This document shows, in pieces, positions 46,393-55,485 of a stretch of DNA of 64,000 nt. The number at the start of each line of letters is the position of its first letter. Position 1 is the stretch's first letter. This DNA is from Halopseudomonas pachastrellae (GTDB taxonomy: Bacteria > Pseudomonadota > Gammaproteobacteria > Pseudomonadales > Pseudomonadaceae). The stretch is taken from NCBI RefSeq assembly GCF_900114765.1, contig NZ_FOUD01000010.1, positions 1 through 64,000 on the forward strand, given 5' to 3'. The notes under the pieces were generated by a model. That model made no database searches. It saw only the letters and a program-made list of their open reading frames with translations, and was not told where the DNA came from. The translations under genes and the position numbers were made by a program.

Positions 46393-47610
46393 CTATTTCA
46401 GCGCAAAGCTGTAGCTGAGGATCAGGCGGTTTTCGTCGATGTCGCGGGTCGCGTCGGAGCGGACCATGGCGTTACGCCAACGCACGGCCAGGTTTTTGAA
46501 GGTGCCGGTCTGAACGGTGTAGCTGACGTCGATATCACGTTCCCATTCGCTGCCTTCGCTGCCGCCAACATCAAAGTTGTCACCGCTGACGTAACGGGTG
46601 AAGGCGCTCAGGCCAGGGATACCCAGTGAGGCAAAGTTGATGTCGTAGCGCGCTTGCCAGGACTTCTCGTTGGCACGGGTAAAGTCGAGGATCTGCACAT
46701 AGTTGACGACGTAGGGGTCGGTCTCGGCCAGGTAGGGGAAGGCGGTATCGCCATCGCTGTGTTGGTAACCAACGCGGAAGGTATGTGCACCGGTGGCCGC
46801 AGACAGGGTGATCGATGTCAGCTCGTTGTCGATGTCCAGCGGCTGGTTGCCGTCGTCGCTGGTGTCAAACCAGGCCAGATTGGCGCCCAGCTTCCAGTCG
46901 CCGACGGGTTGGCTGTGAATCAGGTTGATCAGGTTTTGGCCGTAAACGTCCTGCAGCTCTGCACGCCACAGACCCACCGTGGTGTTCTTGCTGTTGAACG
47001 CGTAGGTGCCGCCCAGGAAGTTGAAGCGGTCTGAGGCGCCCCCGACGGTGGAGCGAATGTCTTCGCGGTTGCTGCTGTTGCGGTAGTTGACCTCACGCAG
47101 CTGACCGGCCTGAATGTCCAGGTTCTCGATCTCGCTGACCGAGAGGCTGGCACCGGTAAAGCTCTGTGGCAGCAGGCGTGAGTCACCGGAACTAACCACG
47201 GGCAGTTTGGGCATCAAGCCGCCGACCTTGAGCACGGTGTTGGACATCCGCGCCTTGACTGCGGCGGTAGCCTCGCTGTAGCTGTCTTTGCCTTCGTCGC
47301 CAAAACTGTTTGGCAGCAGACCGGAGCCTGCGCGTTGATCATCGGAATCCAGCTTGACGCCGAGACCGGCGTAGACATCGACACCAAAGCCGATAAAGCC
47401 TTCGGTGTAACCGGATTCGGCCTTGAAGATAAAGCCCTGGGCCCATTCTTCGGCTTTGGACTGGGCGCCGGGATCGCGGAAGTCGCGGTTGAAGTAGAAG
47501 TTGCGCAGCTGCAGTGAGGCGCTGGCGTCATCGGCAAAGCCAGCCGCCTGGGTGTGTCCACAGGCGAGCGCTGCCGCGACGGCGAGCGCAAGGGGCGTCA
47601 CATGCTTCAT
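46393..47610 (-). CDS. OprD family porin
   Basis: 405 residues from ATG 47610 (AGGAG 7 nt upstream); the frame extends 25 codons upstream without support. Signal peptide MKHVTPLALAVAAALACGHTQA, then an OprD-type 18-stranded barrel: FADDASASLQLRNFYFNRDFRD at the start, AEEWAQGFIFKAESGYTEG and the C-terminal DENRLILSYSFALK. It allows uptake of amino acids, peptides or aromatic acids; which one cannot be said. It is a little shorter than the usual 420-440 residues. Confidence 0.9.
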   Translation of the reverse strand: MKHVTPLALAVAAALACGHTQAAGFADDASASLQLRNFYFNRDFRDPGAQSKAEEWAQGFIFKAESGYTEGFIGFGVDVYAGLGVKLDSDDQRAGSGLLPNSFGDEGKDSYSEATAAVKARMSNTVLKVGGLMPKLPVVSSGDSRLLPQSFTGASLSVSEIENLDIQAGQLREVNYRNSSNREDIRSTVGGASDRFNFLGGTYAFNSKNTTVGLWRAELQDVYGQNLINLIHSQPVGDWKLGANLAWFDTSDDGNQPLDIDNELTSITLSAATGAHTFRVGYQHSDGDTAFPYLAETDPYVVNYVQILDFTRANEKSWQARYDINFASLGIPGLSAFTRYVSGDNFDVGGSEGSEWERDIDVSYTVQTGTFKNLAVRWRNAMVRSDATRDIDENRLILSYSFALK

Positions 47611-47678
47611 TGTTATTCTCCTGATGTGATTTGGGTGGCGCGGAGAAAATAAAGCATGCGGCTCGTTCCTTGGCCTTA

Positions 47679-47690
47679 CGACCATGGTCG
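47679..47690. promoter_or_regulatory. Palindrome upstream of the porin gene
   Basis: Perfect 12-bp palindrome CGACCATGGTCG about 70 bp before the porin start codon. A regulator site is possible but no regulator gene is adjacent. Confidence 0.35.
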
Positions 47691-47830
47691 AACTGTCATC
47701 AAACTGTCTTGTCGCGTTCAGCGGGGAGGGGGCTGCAAAGCCTTGATCTTGAGCTGTGGCGCCGCCGTGTGGCGGCGGCGCCTGACTTTAGTCTAATAGG
47801 CCGTCAGTAACGGGCTGGCGAACCAAACCT

Positions 47831-48430
47831 TTAGGACATGCCGTTGGTGAACGCCGGGATGCTCATGTCGATCTGGTCGCGTATGCCGGCCAGTGCCTGG
47901 CTGTAGCCCAGCAGAATATCCAGGTTGTAAGCCAGGCGGTCGCGCAGGCGCTGATCAGCCTCGGACTCGGCTTCTACCCCGTTGAGTACGTGGTTTACGT
48001 CGCGCACGATCAGGTGTTCAGGGATATAGCACAGGCGGCAATTCTTGTAGCTGGATGCACGCAGCTCGCTGATCGGGAAGGCACCGCCAACGCCTGCCGA
48101 GATGCTGCCCAGCATCGCCGGCTTGTGGGCCAGCTGCGCCTTGCTGGCATACAGGAAGAAGTTCTTGATGGCCGGGCAGGCCATGCCGTGCCACTCCGGC
48201 GCAAGGATAATGACGGCGTCGGCTGCGCTAAGGAGCTGCTCGTGTGCGGGCCAGGCATCTGCGTTGTCATCGGGCCACAACGGGAGCGGTTGTTTGCCCA
48301 GGTCAATGACTGATACGGCGTTTGCGTCCAGGCCGTGGTGGCTGGTCAGTGTCTGCTTGATGAAATGAGCAACCTTGCTGGTTTGGCTATCGCTGCGGCT
48401 GCTGCCGGCGACAATCGCGACGTTCTGCAT
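47831..48430 (-). CDS. NAD(P)H-dependent FMN reductase family protein
   Basis: 199 residues from ATG 48430 (AGGA upstream); the frame extends far upstream without support. Flavodoxin-like fold: VAIVAGSSRSDSQTSKVA binds flavin phosphate, and ILAPEWHGMACPAIKNFFLYAS is the family pattern seen in chromate and quinone reductases. It probably reduces FMN or quinones in the cytoplasm. It is divergent from the Na+/H+ antiporter; a 151-bp region separates the start codons. Confidence 0.85.
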   Translation of the reverse strand: MQNVAIVAGSSRSDSQTSKVAHFIKQTLTSHHGLDANAVSVIDLGKQPLPLWPDDNADAWPAHEQLLSAADAVIILAPEWHGMACPAIKNFFLYASKAQLAHKPAMLGSISAGVGGAFPISELRASSYKNCRLCYIPEHLIVRDVNHVLNGVEAESEADQRLRDRLAYNLDILLGYSQALAGIRDQIDMSIPAFTNGMS

Positions 48431-48581
48431 GGGGAGTCCTGTTGGTTGACGGGATGCTACTGTACAACGTGTTGGCGGCCTTTGGTCAGCGGCTTTTGAC
48501 AGGGCCGGGCGAGTGGGGCAGAGTACGCGGCCTTCGGGGCGCCGAATCGGTGCCAACGCCTGTTTTCTGGGAGAGTCCACA

Positions 48582-49901
48582 ATGAATGCTGTGGTGGCGG
48601 CGGTAGCCGTGATGCTGGTTCTGAGCCTGTGCCGGGTGCATGTGGTTGTCGCGTTGATCATTGGAGCGCTGACCGGCGGTTTGCTGGGCGGGCTGGGGCT
48701 GGAGGCCACGCTGAGTACCTTCCAGGCGGGCCTGGGCAAGGGCGCCAATATTGCGCTGAGCTATGCACTGCTGGGTGCCTTTGCGGTGGCTATTGCCAAG
48801 TCCGGGCTGGCCCATGCGCTTGCCGATAAGGGCCTGTCTCTGGTCGACAGTCGACGCGACAGCAGTGGCGGCTTGCTCAAGCTGATGATGCTGCTGGTGT
48901 TGCTGGCGGTGGCTATTTCGTCGCAGAACATCTTGCCGATCCACATTGCGTTCATCCCGTTGCTGGTGCCGCCGCTGCTGTTTGTCATGGCGCGTCTGCG
49001 ACTGGATCGCCGGGCGGTGGCCTGTGTGCTGACCTTCGGCCTGATTACGCCCTACATGTTCTTGCCGGTCGGCTTTGGTGGCATCTTCCTGAATGACATT
49101 CTGCTGGCCAACGTAGCTGAAAGCGGTGCCTCCATCGAAGGTGTCAACGTCATGCACGCCATGGCGCTGCCTGCGCTGGGCATGCTGGCCGGTCTGCTGG
49201 TAGCGGTGCTGATCAGCTACCGTAAGCCACGCGACTACGATCAAAGCCTGATCAGCGAGGTAGAGCGCACCGGCACCCGCTATAACAGTCTGTCACTGCT
49301 GGTGGCGCTGGTTGCAGTGGCTGCGGCCTTTATCATCCAGCTGTGGCTGGATTCGATGATCATGGGCGCACTAGCGGGGTTCGTTATCTTCTCGCTGTCT
49401 GGTGTGGTGCGCTGGCGAGAAGCAGATGATGTCTTCACCGAAGGCATGAAGATGATGGCTATGATCGGCTTTATCATGATCGCCGCCGCCGGCTTTGCCG
49501 AGGTCATGCGTGAGACGGGAGCCATCAAGACGCTGGTCGACAGTTCTGCCGCCATGATTGGTGACAACCGCGCGCTGGCGGCGCTGTTGATGCTGCTGGT
49601 GGGTTTGCTTATCACCATGGGCATCGGCTCATCGTTTTCGACCATTCCGATTGTTGCCGCGATTTACGTGCCGCTGGCCATGCAACTGGGCTTCAGCCCA
49701 GCCGCCATTGTTGCTCTGGTGGGTACCGCCGCGGCATTGGGCGATGCGGGCTCACCTGCTTCCGACTCTACTCTGGGGCCGACTGCGGGCCTGAATGTGG
49801 ACGGGCAGCACAACCACATTTGGGACACCGTGGTGCCGACGTTCCTGCATTACAACTTGCCGTTGATTGCCTTTGGCTGGTTGGCGGTGCTGGTGCTCTG
49901 A
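48582..49901 (+). CDS. Na+/H+ antiporter family protein
   Basis: 439 residues from ATG 48582 (GGGAGAG 8 nt upstream). About 11 membrane helices. The sequence is of the Na+/H+ antiporter family related to NhaC/'Na_H_antiport' ([87 protein letters not shown]). The charged cluster near the C-terminus is characteristic. It likely supports sodium or pH homeostasis in a salt-exposed organism. Confidence 0.85.
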   Translation: MNAVVAAVAVMLVLSLCRVHVVVALIIGALTGGLLGGLGLEATLSTFQAGLGKGANIALSYALLGAFAVAIAKSGLAHALADKGLSLVDSRRDSSGGLLKLMMLLVLLAVAISSQNILPIHIAFIPLLVPPLLFVMARLRLDRRAVACVLTFGLITPYMFLPVGFGGIFLNDILLANVAESGASIEGVNVMHAMALPALGMLAGLLVAVLISYRKPRDYDQSLISEVERTGTRYNSLSLLVALVAVAAAFIIQLWLDSMIMGALAGFVIFSLSGVVRWREADDVFTEGMKMMAMIGFIMIAAAGFAEVMRETGAIKTLVDSSAAMIGDNRALAALLMLLVGLLITMGIGSSFSTIPIVAAIYVPLAMQLGFSPAAIVALVGTAAALGDAGSPASDSTLGPTAGLNVDGQHNHIWDTVVPTFLHYNLPLIAFGWLAVLVL

Positions 49902-49920
49902 TCGCCGTCCCGGAATGAAA

Positions 49921-49956
49921 AAGCCCCGAGTAGCCAAGGCTGCTCGGGGCTTTTTT
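49921..49956. terminator. Terminator between antiporter and chemoreceptor genes
   Basis: AAGCCCCGAG/CTCGGGGCTT stem with an inner AGCC/GGCT, A-run before and T-run after. Convergent genes on both sides. Confidence 0.92.
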
Positions 49957-49968
49957 GTCGGGCGCTGA

Positions 49969-51603
49969 TTACACCCGGAAGCGCTTGATCAACTCGTCAA
50001 TCTGGCGGCCAAGGCTTGCCAGGTGTTGGCCGGCCTGGGCGGTTTCACGGGCGCCGTCGGTGGTTTCGCGGGCCAGCTCGGCAGCTTCGGTCACGTTGCG
50101 GTTAACGTCTTCCACCACGGTGGACTGCTGAGTCGTGGCGCTGGCAATGGAGGCATTCAGGGCCACCAGTTGCTGCATGGACTGGGCAATCTGCTCCAGC
50201 GCGGCGCCTGCTTCATTGACTTGTTCAACGCTGGCCTGCGAGTGACGGCTGCTCTCGTTGATCACGCTGACCACCGTCTGGGTGTTGGTCTGCAGCTTGC
50301 TGATCATGTTGTGGATTTCTTCGGTCGACTGCTGGGTACGCTGCGCCAGGTTGCGCACCTCATCGGCCACCACGGCAAAGCCGCGGCCCATCTCACCTGC
50401 ACGGGCTGCCTCAATGGCGGCGTTCAGAGCGAGCAGGTTGGTCTGTTCGGCAATGTTGCGGATCACATCCAGTACCGAGGTGATCTCCTGCGCATCGCTG
50501 GACAGGGTTTCCATGTGCTCGACCGCAGTGCTGACGCTGCTCGACAGCTGCTTGATTTCACCGATGGTGCGATCAACCTGGGCGCGGCCGTTGTCTGCCC
50601 CCTGATTGGCCTTTTCAACTTCTCCGGCTGCGGCGTTGGCGTTCTGCGCAACATCCTGTACGCCGTAGGTGATTTCATTGATGGCGGTGGCCATCAGTTC
50701 CATGCGCTCGGATTGACGGGTCATGTCACGTAGGCTGTTGTTGCTGATCTCGTCAAGCTGGTGGCTGGAGCTGATCAGTTGGCGTGCGCTGTCACCGAGT
50801 TGCTGAATGATCTCGCTCAGATTGCGGTTGAAGCGGTTGAAGTAGTGCGCAATCTGCGACAGCTCGTCCTTGGCGTTGTCATCCAGGCGGCGGGTCAGGT
50901 CTGCCTCGCCGCTGGCCACATCACGCATTGCGTTGACGATCTTGTCCAGCGGTTGCGAGATGCTGCGACCAATAATGAACAGCAGCAGGAACATGGCCAG
51001 CACCACCACCGCGCTGAGTATGACCGAGCTGATCACGGCGGTGCGGAGCTTGGCCTGCATGGCGTCGACATAGATGCCTGTGCCGATCATGTAATCCCAG
51101 GGTTTGAAGTGCTTGAAGGCGGCGATCTTGGCGGAGCCGTCTTCTTCACCGGGCTTGGGCCAGGAATATTCAAAACTGGCGGTACCCTTGCTGCGCGCAA
51201 GCTGGACCATTTCCGATATGACGTTGACGCCTTCGGTGTTGCGCATGGTGGTCAGGTCGGTACCAACGGTTTGCGGCGCCAGCGGGTGCATGATCATGAT
51301 GTTGTTCATGTCATTGACCCAGTAGTACTCGTTGCCGCCGTAGCGGACTGCGGCCAGCGCGGCGAGCGCCTGCTGACGGGCCTGCTCGCCGGTCAGTTCG
51401 CCGTTCAGCTCTTTCTGGTGATAGAAGGCCATGAGGTCGTGGGCCACCTCGACCAGGTGGGTCGCCTTGGTGATTTCCGCTTGGCGGATTTCCTTGTGCA
51501 GGTGGGAGAGAGACAGCCCTTCGGCAGTGAGCGTACTGACCAGTGCAATAATCAGGATCAGCCAGATCCGCTGGCTGATACGAATGTTGCGCAACAGCTT
51601 CAT
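49969..51603 (-). CDS. Methyl-accepting chemotaxis protein with single Cache domain
   Basis: 544 residues. Membrane helix at 10-30, periplasmic sCache_2-like domain about 33-185 ([18 protein letters not shown] ... [16 protein letters not shown] ... GTGIYVDAM), second helix about 190-212, HAMP about 213-265, then the signalling domain with the tip [32 protein letters not shown]. It ends in RFRV with no CheR-binding pentapeptide. Ligand unknown; sCache_2 receptors often sense organic acids. A FliA-type promoter lies upstream. Confidence 0.93.
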   Translation of the reverse strand: MKLLRNIRISQRIWLILIIALVSTLTAEGLSLSHLHKEIRQAEITKATHLVEVAHDLMAFYHQKELNGELTGEQARQQALAALAAVRYGGNEYYWVNDMNNIMIMHPLAPQTVGTDLTTMRNTEGVNVISEMVQLARSKGTASFEYSWPKPGEEDGSAKIAAFKHFKPWDYMIGTGIYVDAMQAKLRTAVISSVILSAVVVLAMFLLLFIIGRSISQPLDKIVNAMRDVASGEADLTRRLDDNAKDELSQIAHYFNRFNRNLSEIIQQLGDSARQLISSSHQLDEISNNSLRDMTRQSERMELMATAINEITYGVQDVAQNANAAAGEVEKANQGADNGRAQVDRTIGEIKQLSSSVSTAVEHMETLSSDAQEITSVLDVIRNIAEQTNLLALNAAIEAARAGEMGRGFAVVADEVRNLAQRTQQSTEEIHNMISKLQTNTQTVVSVINESSRHSQASVEQVNEAGAALEQIAQSMQQLVALNASIASATTQQSTVVEDVNRNVTEAAELARETTDGARETAQAGQHLASLGRQIDELIKRFRV

Positions 51604-51693
51604 TTACAACCTCCACCCGCTGAGTGAAATATTTCTTGTTATGCCTGCGACCGCGCTGGCAAGGTCCTTCGAGCGCGTTACAGTGTTATCAGT

Positions 51694-51720
51694 GTGTCGG
51701 CTGCATACGTCAAAACCTGA
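51694..51720 (-). promoter_or_regulatory. FliA (sigma28)-like promoter of the chemoreceptor gene
   Basis: On the minus strand TCAGGTTT, 11 bp, GCCGACAC, against the FliA consensus TAAAGTTT-N11-GCCGATAA (6/8 in each box, exact spacing). It lies about 90 bp before the start codon. The remaining part of this 300-bp gap shows no gene. Confidence 0.5.
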
Positions 51721-51903
51721 GCGGTAATTTTCCGTCACCTGTGATGGCGATTTGACTCTAAGCGGGCAGGGGTTGCAACCCACAATGCATTTCTGTGATC
51801 TTTTCTCATAAAACAAAGCGCGTGTTTTACCGGCTACGCTGGTATAAACGCGCTGCGCCATCGCTGATGGTCTATTCGCTGATTTTGTTTATAAGGGTTT
51901 CTC

Positions 51904-52509
51904 ATGCGGTCAATGTTCAAGGTGGTTGGTCTGTGCGCAGGTCTGCTGTGCACGGTTACGGCAGGCTCAATGGCGCAGGCCGATGAACCGCGGGTGGTTG
52001 GCTGGATTGAAAAGGGCTTGATCCTGCCAGAGTACACGGCGGTCAAGATCAAGGTCGACTCGGGTGCGCTTACCTCGTCGATGCACGCAGTCAACATGGA
52101 AGAGTTCAGCCATCGCGGTAACGACTGGGTGCGGTATGACGTGCCGGTCGAGGATGTGGACACCGGCGAGCAGGTAACCCTGCATTTTGAGCGCCCGGTA
52201 TTTCGGCGCATCCTGGTACGCGGTGCAGGCGGCTCCGAGCGTCGGCCGGTGGTCAAGATGTCCATCTGCATGGGCGACCAGGTGTACGAGGAGCAATTTT
52301 CCCTGCGTGACCGGGGAGAGATGAATTACCCGGTACTGATTGGCCGCCGCACCATCGCGCACATCGGCCTGATCGATGTCTCCGAGACCTTCATGCACAA
52401 GCCCAACTGCTCGCAGGAGCAGATTGATGAAGAGCGTCGCCGCCAGCAGCAGCGCGAAGAAGAGGGCGCTGACAACGAGACAGGCGAGACAGACGACTCT
52501 CAGGCCTGA
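51904..52509 (+). CDS. Retropepsin-like aspartic protease, periplasmic (RimB-like/DUF of ATP-grasp systems)
   Basis: 201 residues with a signal peptide (MRSMFKVVGLCAGLLCTVTAGSMAQA). The family core has the active-site IKVDSGALTSSMHAVNME, with Asp in DSGA as in retropepsins, and NYPVLIGRRTIAHIGLIDVS as the second hallmark. It ends in a Glu/Gln/Arg-rich tail (low complexity). Such exported peptidases are repeatedly linked with an ATP-grasp ligase and an inactive transglutaminase-7TM protein; here that pair lies 24 kb away at 25169-27715. AAGGG lies before the ATG. Confidence 0.82.
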   Translation: MRSMFKVVGLCAGLLCTVTAGSMAQADEPRVVGWIEKGLILPEYTAVKIKVDSGALTSSMHAVNMEEFSHRGNDWVRYDVPVEDVDTGEQVTLHFERPVFRRILVRGAGGSERRPVVKMSICMGDQVYEEQFSLRDRGEMNYPVLIGRRTIAHIGLIDVSETFMHKPNCSQEQIDEERRRQQQREEEGADNETGETDDSQA

Positions 52510-52511
52510 CA

Positions 52512-52549
52512 GAAAAAAGGGGCTGCCCGCTCAGGCAGCCCCTTTTTTA
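52512..52549. terminator. Bidirectional terminator after the retropepsin gene
   Basis: A 15-bp stem AAAAAAGGGGCTGCC/GGCAGCCCCTTTTTT around CGCTCA, between convergent genes. It ends transcripts from both directions. Confidence 0.95.
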
Positions 52550-52564
52550 TCGCGCTTTGCTCGC

Positions 52565-53092
52565 TTACCACATCAGATCATCGGGGATCTGATACGCGGC
52601 ATAAGGGTCATCCTCAGCCACGGGCTGCTTGCTGACCTCGGCCACATGCACCGGCCAGTGCGGCGCGCGTTCGCGTACCTTCTCAGCCACTTCTACCGGG
52701 ATCAGGACAAAGCCGCCTGACAGGCGCGTGATGCCCAGACGGCCCCGGCTGAGCAGGCCAAACTGCTCTTCGGTGACGTGAATCTTCTTGATCTTGTTCT
52801 TGGCGACGAACTGGTAGGGTGTTTCGCCTCCGGTGCGCTCGACCACCGCCTGTTCAATCATCTGCTTGGCCTGGGCTTCAGCTGCCTTGCGCGCCGACTC
52901 GGCCTCGCGCTGCTGATTCAGCTCACGGTCGCGGGCCGCTTTCTGCTCGCGGGCCTGTTGTGCGGTATTGGGCGCTTTCTCGCCGGCTGGCTGCGCCTTG
53001 GCCTGCTTTTTCTTGGCGCGCTGCGCCTGCTTGAGTTTCTTCTCGTCGACCAGTCCGGCCTTGAGCAGTTGGGCTTGCAGTGAGTTGACCAT
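52565..53092 (-). CDS. DUF2058 family protein (YaiL-like)
   Basis: 175 residues from the ATG at 53092. NSLQAQLLKAGLVDEKKLKQAQRAKKKQAK at the start, a Lys/Ala/Glu-rich coiled region to about 85, and a globular end YQFVAKNKIKKIHVTEEQFGLLSRGRLGITRL. This matches DUF2058, known from YaiL. Nucleic-acid binding is possible given the basic N-terminal helix; no activity is established. It shares a terminator with the retropepsin gene. Confidence 0.85.
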   Translation of the reverse strand: MVNSLQAQLLKAGLVDEKKLKQAQRAKKKQAKAQPAGEKAPNTAQQAREQKAARDRELNQQREAESARKAAEAQAKQMIEQAVVERTGGETPYQFVAKNKIKKIHVTEEQFGLLSRGRLGITRLSGGFVLIPVEVAEKVRERAPHWPVHVAEVSKQPVAEDDPYAAYQIPDDLMW

Positions 53093-53232
53093 GAGTTGCC
53101 ACAATCATCGTGATGAGGCGCGCGGTGACGCACCGGGTTGACAGCATGCCAGCGGGCTGGCGTTGAGAGGCGCCTAGTCTAGGGTCTGTTGCCGTTTCGC
53201 TCAACCGCAACAGGGCGAGGCGTACGCGCTGT

Positions 53233-53406
53233 TCAGCGTGCGTCGTTTTCGGCATCTTCGCGTTTGAGCTGCGCCTCGCGGGCTTTCACCTTGGCGATGG
53301 TTTCGGGGCTTACCCGGTTGCTGCCGGCGTTGTCGCGCAGCAGCAACAGGCTGCCAACGATACTGCCAAGCGCCAGGGCCATGAACAGCCAGCCGTACCA
53401 GGGCAT
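53233..53406 (-). CDS. DUF2897 family small membrane protein
   Basis: 57 residues, read directly: MPWYGWLFMALALGSIVGSL opens a single membrane helix, followed by a charged helix ending AENDAR. It matches the small pseudomonad DUF2897 family in start, size and layout. AAGGAG lies 7 nt before the ATG. It is too short to be easily predicted by size cut-offs. Function unknown. Confidence 0.75.
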   Translation of the reverse strand: MPWYGWLFMALALGSIVGSLLLLRDNAGSNRVSPETIAKVKAREAQLKREDAENDAR

Positions 53407-53493
53407 GGTGTCACTCCTTGTTGAGCATGTGACTTCATCATGCGTGCCCCCTGCAGCGATGGCAAGTGCGCACAGATGGTTGGTGCCTTGTGG

Positions 53494-54126
53494 TCAGGCA
53501 CGCAGCGACTGGTTGAACATCATGATGGTGTACTCGAACAGCGCGGCCGGGTCGGGCTGACCGGCGACGCAGACGCCTTGCTCCCGTGTTTGCAGAATGA
53601 TGCCGTGCAGTGCGCCACGCAGATAGTAGGCGGTGACCATCGGGTCGCTGATGCGCTCGCGGCTGAGGCTGCCGTCGGTCACGCCGGCTTCCAGTGAGTC
53701 GACCATGCAGCCCATGGTCAGGGCGCTGCAGGTTTCCATATCCTCTGTCTGCTCATCCGATTCCATCAGGTGGGCAAAGGTACTGGCGTTGGTCAGCACG
53801 TCGAAGTAATCGGGCTGCTCCAGGCTGAAACGGTAATAGCTTTGGCCCATGCGTTCCAGTTGTTGCAGGCCGCTGCCGCCGGCATCTCTGGCTGCGCGAA
53901 ACTCATTCAGCAGTGCGTAGCCGGCGCGCAGCATGACGCCGCGCATGATGGCGGCCTTGTCCTTGAAATAGACATAGAGCAGGGCGCGGCTCAGCTGGGC
54001 GCCCTTGGCAATGTCGTCCATGGACGTGCGGTCATAGCCCTTGCCGAAGAAGCTTTGCTCGGCACTGTTCAGGATGCTCTCGCGGCGCTCCTGTTTTTCC
54101 TTCTCTCGGCGTTCAGCGGAACTCAT
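53494..54126 (-). CDS. TetR family regulator
   Basis: 210 residues. N-terminal HTH (RESILNSAEQSFFGKGYDRTSMDDIAKGAQLSRALLYVYFKDKAAI) and a helical ligand domain. It is divergent from the RND pump remnant at 54231, with nested operator-like palindromes between them, so it is the former local repressor of a drug-efflux operon. If the pump is gone, the regulator may now be orphaned or act elsewhere. GGGAG lies 5 nt before the ATG. Confidence 0.88.
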   Translation of the reverse strand: MSSAERREKEKQERRESILNSAEQSFFGKGYDRTSMDDIAKGAQLSRALLYVYFKDKAAIMRGVMLRAGYALLNEFRAARDAGGSGLQQLERMGQSYYRFSLEQPDYFDVLTNASTFAHLMESDEQTEDMETCSALTMGCMVDSLEAGVTDGSLSRERISDPMVTAYYLRGALHGIILQTREQGVCVAGQPDPAALFEYTIMMFNQSLRA

Positions 54127-54170
54127 CTGGTCTCCCGTTGATGGTGCATTAAAAACATTTTGCCAGTTAT

Positions 54171-54193
54171 TGACAGAGTGTCAGTGTCTGACA
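54171..54193. promoter_or_regulatory. Nested palindromes, TetR operator candidate
   Basis: TGACA-GAG-TGTCA at 54171-54183 overlaps TGTCAG-TGT-CTGACA at 54179-54193. Both are perfect palindromes with the same half-site and lie in the 104-bp gap between the divergent TetR gene and the RND remnant. Two dimers could bind side by side, as seen for several TetR regulators of pumps. Confidence 0.65.
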
Positions 54194-54230
54194 GGGTGTT
54201 AATAAGGCGATTCACTTCAGGAGCAGGATG

Positions 54231-54788
54231 ATGTTCAGCGCATCGATTTGGCAAGGTTTACCGGCGCGGTATAAGGCCGGGGTGCTGGCGGTTGCAGTGC
54301 TGGGGCTGGTTGGTTGCCGTACCAACGCGCCTGAGAGCGGCGCAGCCTCGCAGGCGGTGCCGATACGGGTTGCAGCTGCAGGCGTGCTGCCGGGGCTGGT
54401 GCTGTCGGGTGCGCCATTCGGCTTTCAGTCATTGCTTGGGGTGATCGCGCTGGTGGGTATCGTGGTTAATAACGCAATTGTGTTGATTGACGTGGTGGAT
54501 CAGCGCCTGACCAGCGGCTTGGATATCGATGCTGCGGTGTCCGAGGCAGTGCTGCGGCGTACCCGGCCGATCCTGTTGACCACGGCGACCACTATTGCCG
54601 GATTGCTGCCCCTGGCGCTGTCCAGCTCGACCCTCTGGCCGCCGATGGCCTGGGCGACTATCTCCGGTTTGCTGGCCTCAACCGTGTTGACGCTGCTGGT
54701 GGTGCCGGCGGTATGTCGTTTGGCGTTGCGCCCAAGGCAACAGCCGACAGGGGAGGTGACGCAGGTGCCTGCAGATATTTTTAAATAA
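54231..54788 (+). pseudogene. In-frame remnant of an RND efflux operon (adaptor leader fused to pump C-terminus)
   Basis: 185 residues from ATG 54231 (54228 also possible; AGGAG upstream). Residues 1 to about 48 look like the leader of an RND periplasmic adaptor: signal sequence with lipobox LVGC at 26-29, then a linker ending AVPIRVAA. From about 50 the sequence is the C-terminal end of an RND pump (GVIALVGIVVNNAIVLIDVVDQRL ... RRTRPILLTTATTIAGLLPLALS ... LTLLVVPAVCRL), i.e. the last three or four helices. A large internal deletion therefore joined two genes in frame. A working pump is not possible from this piece. Confidence 0.82.
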
Positions 54789-54896
54789 ACGCACGCAAGT
54801 GCTTGACTCCGTTGGCGGAATCGATAAAATGCGCCCCAGTTCAGACGGACAGGGCGCTAGCCCAAACCCCTAAACAGGTTGTTCTCTGATCTATGC

Positions 54897-54973
54897 GCAG
54901 CGGTAGTTCAGTTGGTTAGAATACCGGCCTGTCACGCCGGGGGTCGCGGGTTCGAGTCCCGTCCGCTGCGCCA
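54897..54973 (+). tRNA. tRNA-Asp (GTC)
   Basis: 77 nt with full cloverleaf. Acceptor GCAGCGG/CCGCTGC, anticodon stem CCGGC/GCCGG with loop CTGTCAC (anticodon GTC), T loop TTCGAGT, discriminator G and encoded CCA. Followed by a bidirectional terminator. Confidence 0.95.
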
Positions 54974-54980
54974 TTTCGCA

Positions 54981-55014
54981 AAAGCCCTGATTCGCAAGAG
55001 TCAGGGCTTTTTTG
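54981..55014. terminator. Terminator after tRNA-Asp
   Basis: AAAGCCCTGA/TCAGGGCTTT stem with 10-nt loop and a T-run of six. It also lies after the stop of the convergent gene at 55033. Confidence 0.92.
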
Positions 55015-55032
55015 CTTTTGTCTTGCGGATGC

Positions 55033-55380
55033 TCAGGCGAGGTGATCCGGGTCAATTGCCTCGCCGTTCCAAGCGTCCAGCCGGGCGCGAATATCCTCAA
55101 ACATCGCGTCATACTCCTGGTGCGCCGACAGTGACATGAATTCCCGTGTGAGCACGCCGTGACGGCGCAGCAGATGATCAATGTTGCTGGCAAAGTTAAA
55201 GGCGGTATCGCGTGGCAGGCTGAAGTTTTCGTGCACTGCCTGCTGGTTTATCTCCCCCTCGACAACAAAGTCTACGCCGCTGCGCTGGGTATCGACGCTG
55301 TAACGAATGTCCAGACTGTAGCCCGTGTCGGTAGGCAGCAGTTGAACTCGGCTGATATGCAGATGACCTGGCTCGAACAT
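55033..55380 (-). CDS. DUF5064-like small protein
   Basis: 115 residues, acidic, no signal peptide or membrane span. It starts MFEPGHLHISR and contains FSLPRDTAFNFASNIDHLLRRHG and HQEYDAMFEDIRARL, which resemble the Pseudomonas DUF5064 family from memory. AAGGAGG lies 8 nt before the ATG. Divergent from the NIT-ANTAR gene with a gap of about 105 bp. Function unknown. Confidence 0.65.
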   Translation of the reverse strand: MFEPGHLHISRVQLLPTDTGYSLDIRYSVDTQRSGVDFVVEGEINQQAVHENFSLPRDTAFNFASNIDHLLRRHGVLTREFMSLSAHQEYDAMFEDIRARLDAWNGEAIDPDHLA

Positions 55381-55485
55381 GAGGTGTCCTCCTTGCAGTC
55401 AGCCTAGACCGGTTGCGTTGGCAGTCAACGCGGCTGCTGGCATGCCTCTTGCTGAATCTCACAGGTGATTGGCAGAGGATGGACT

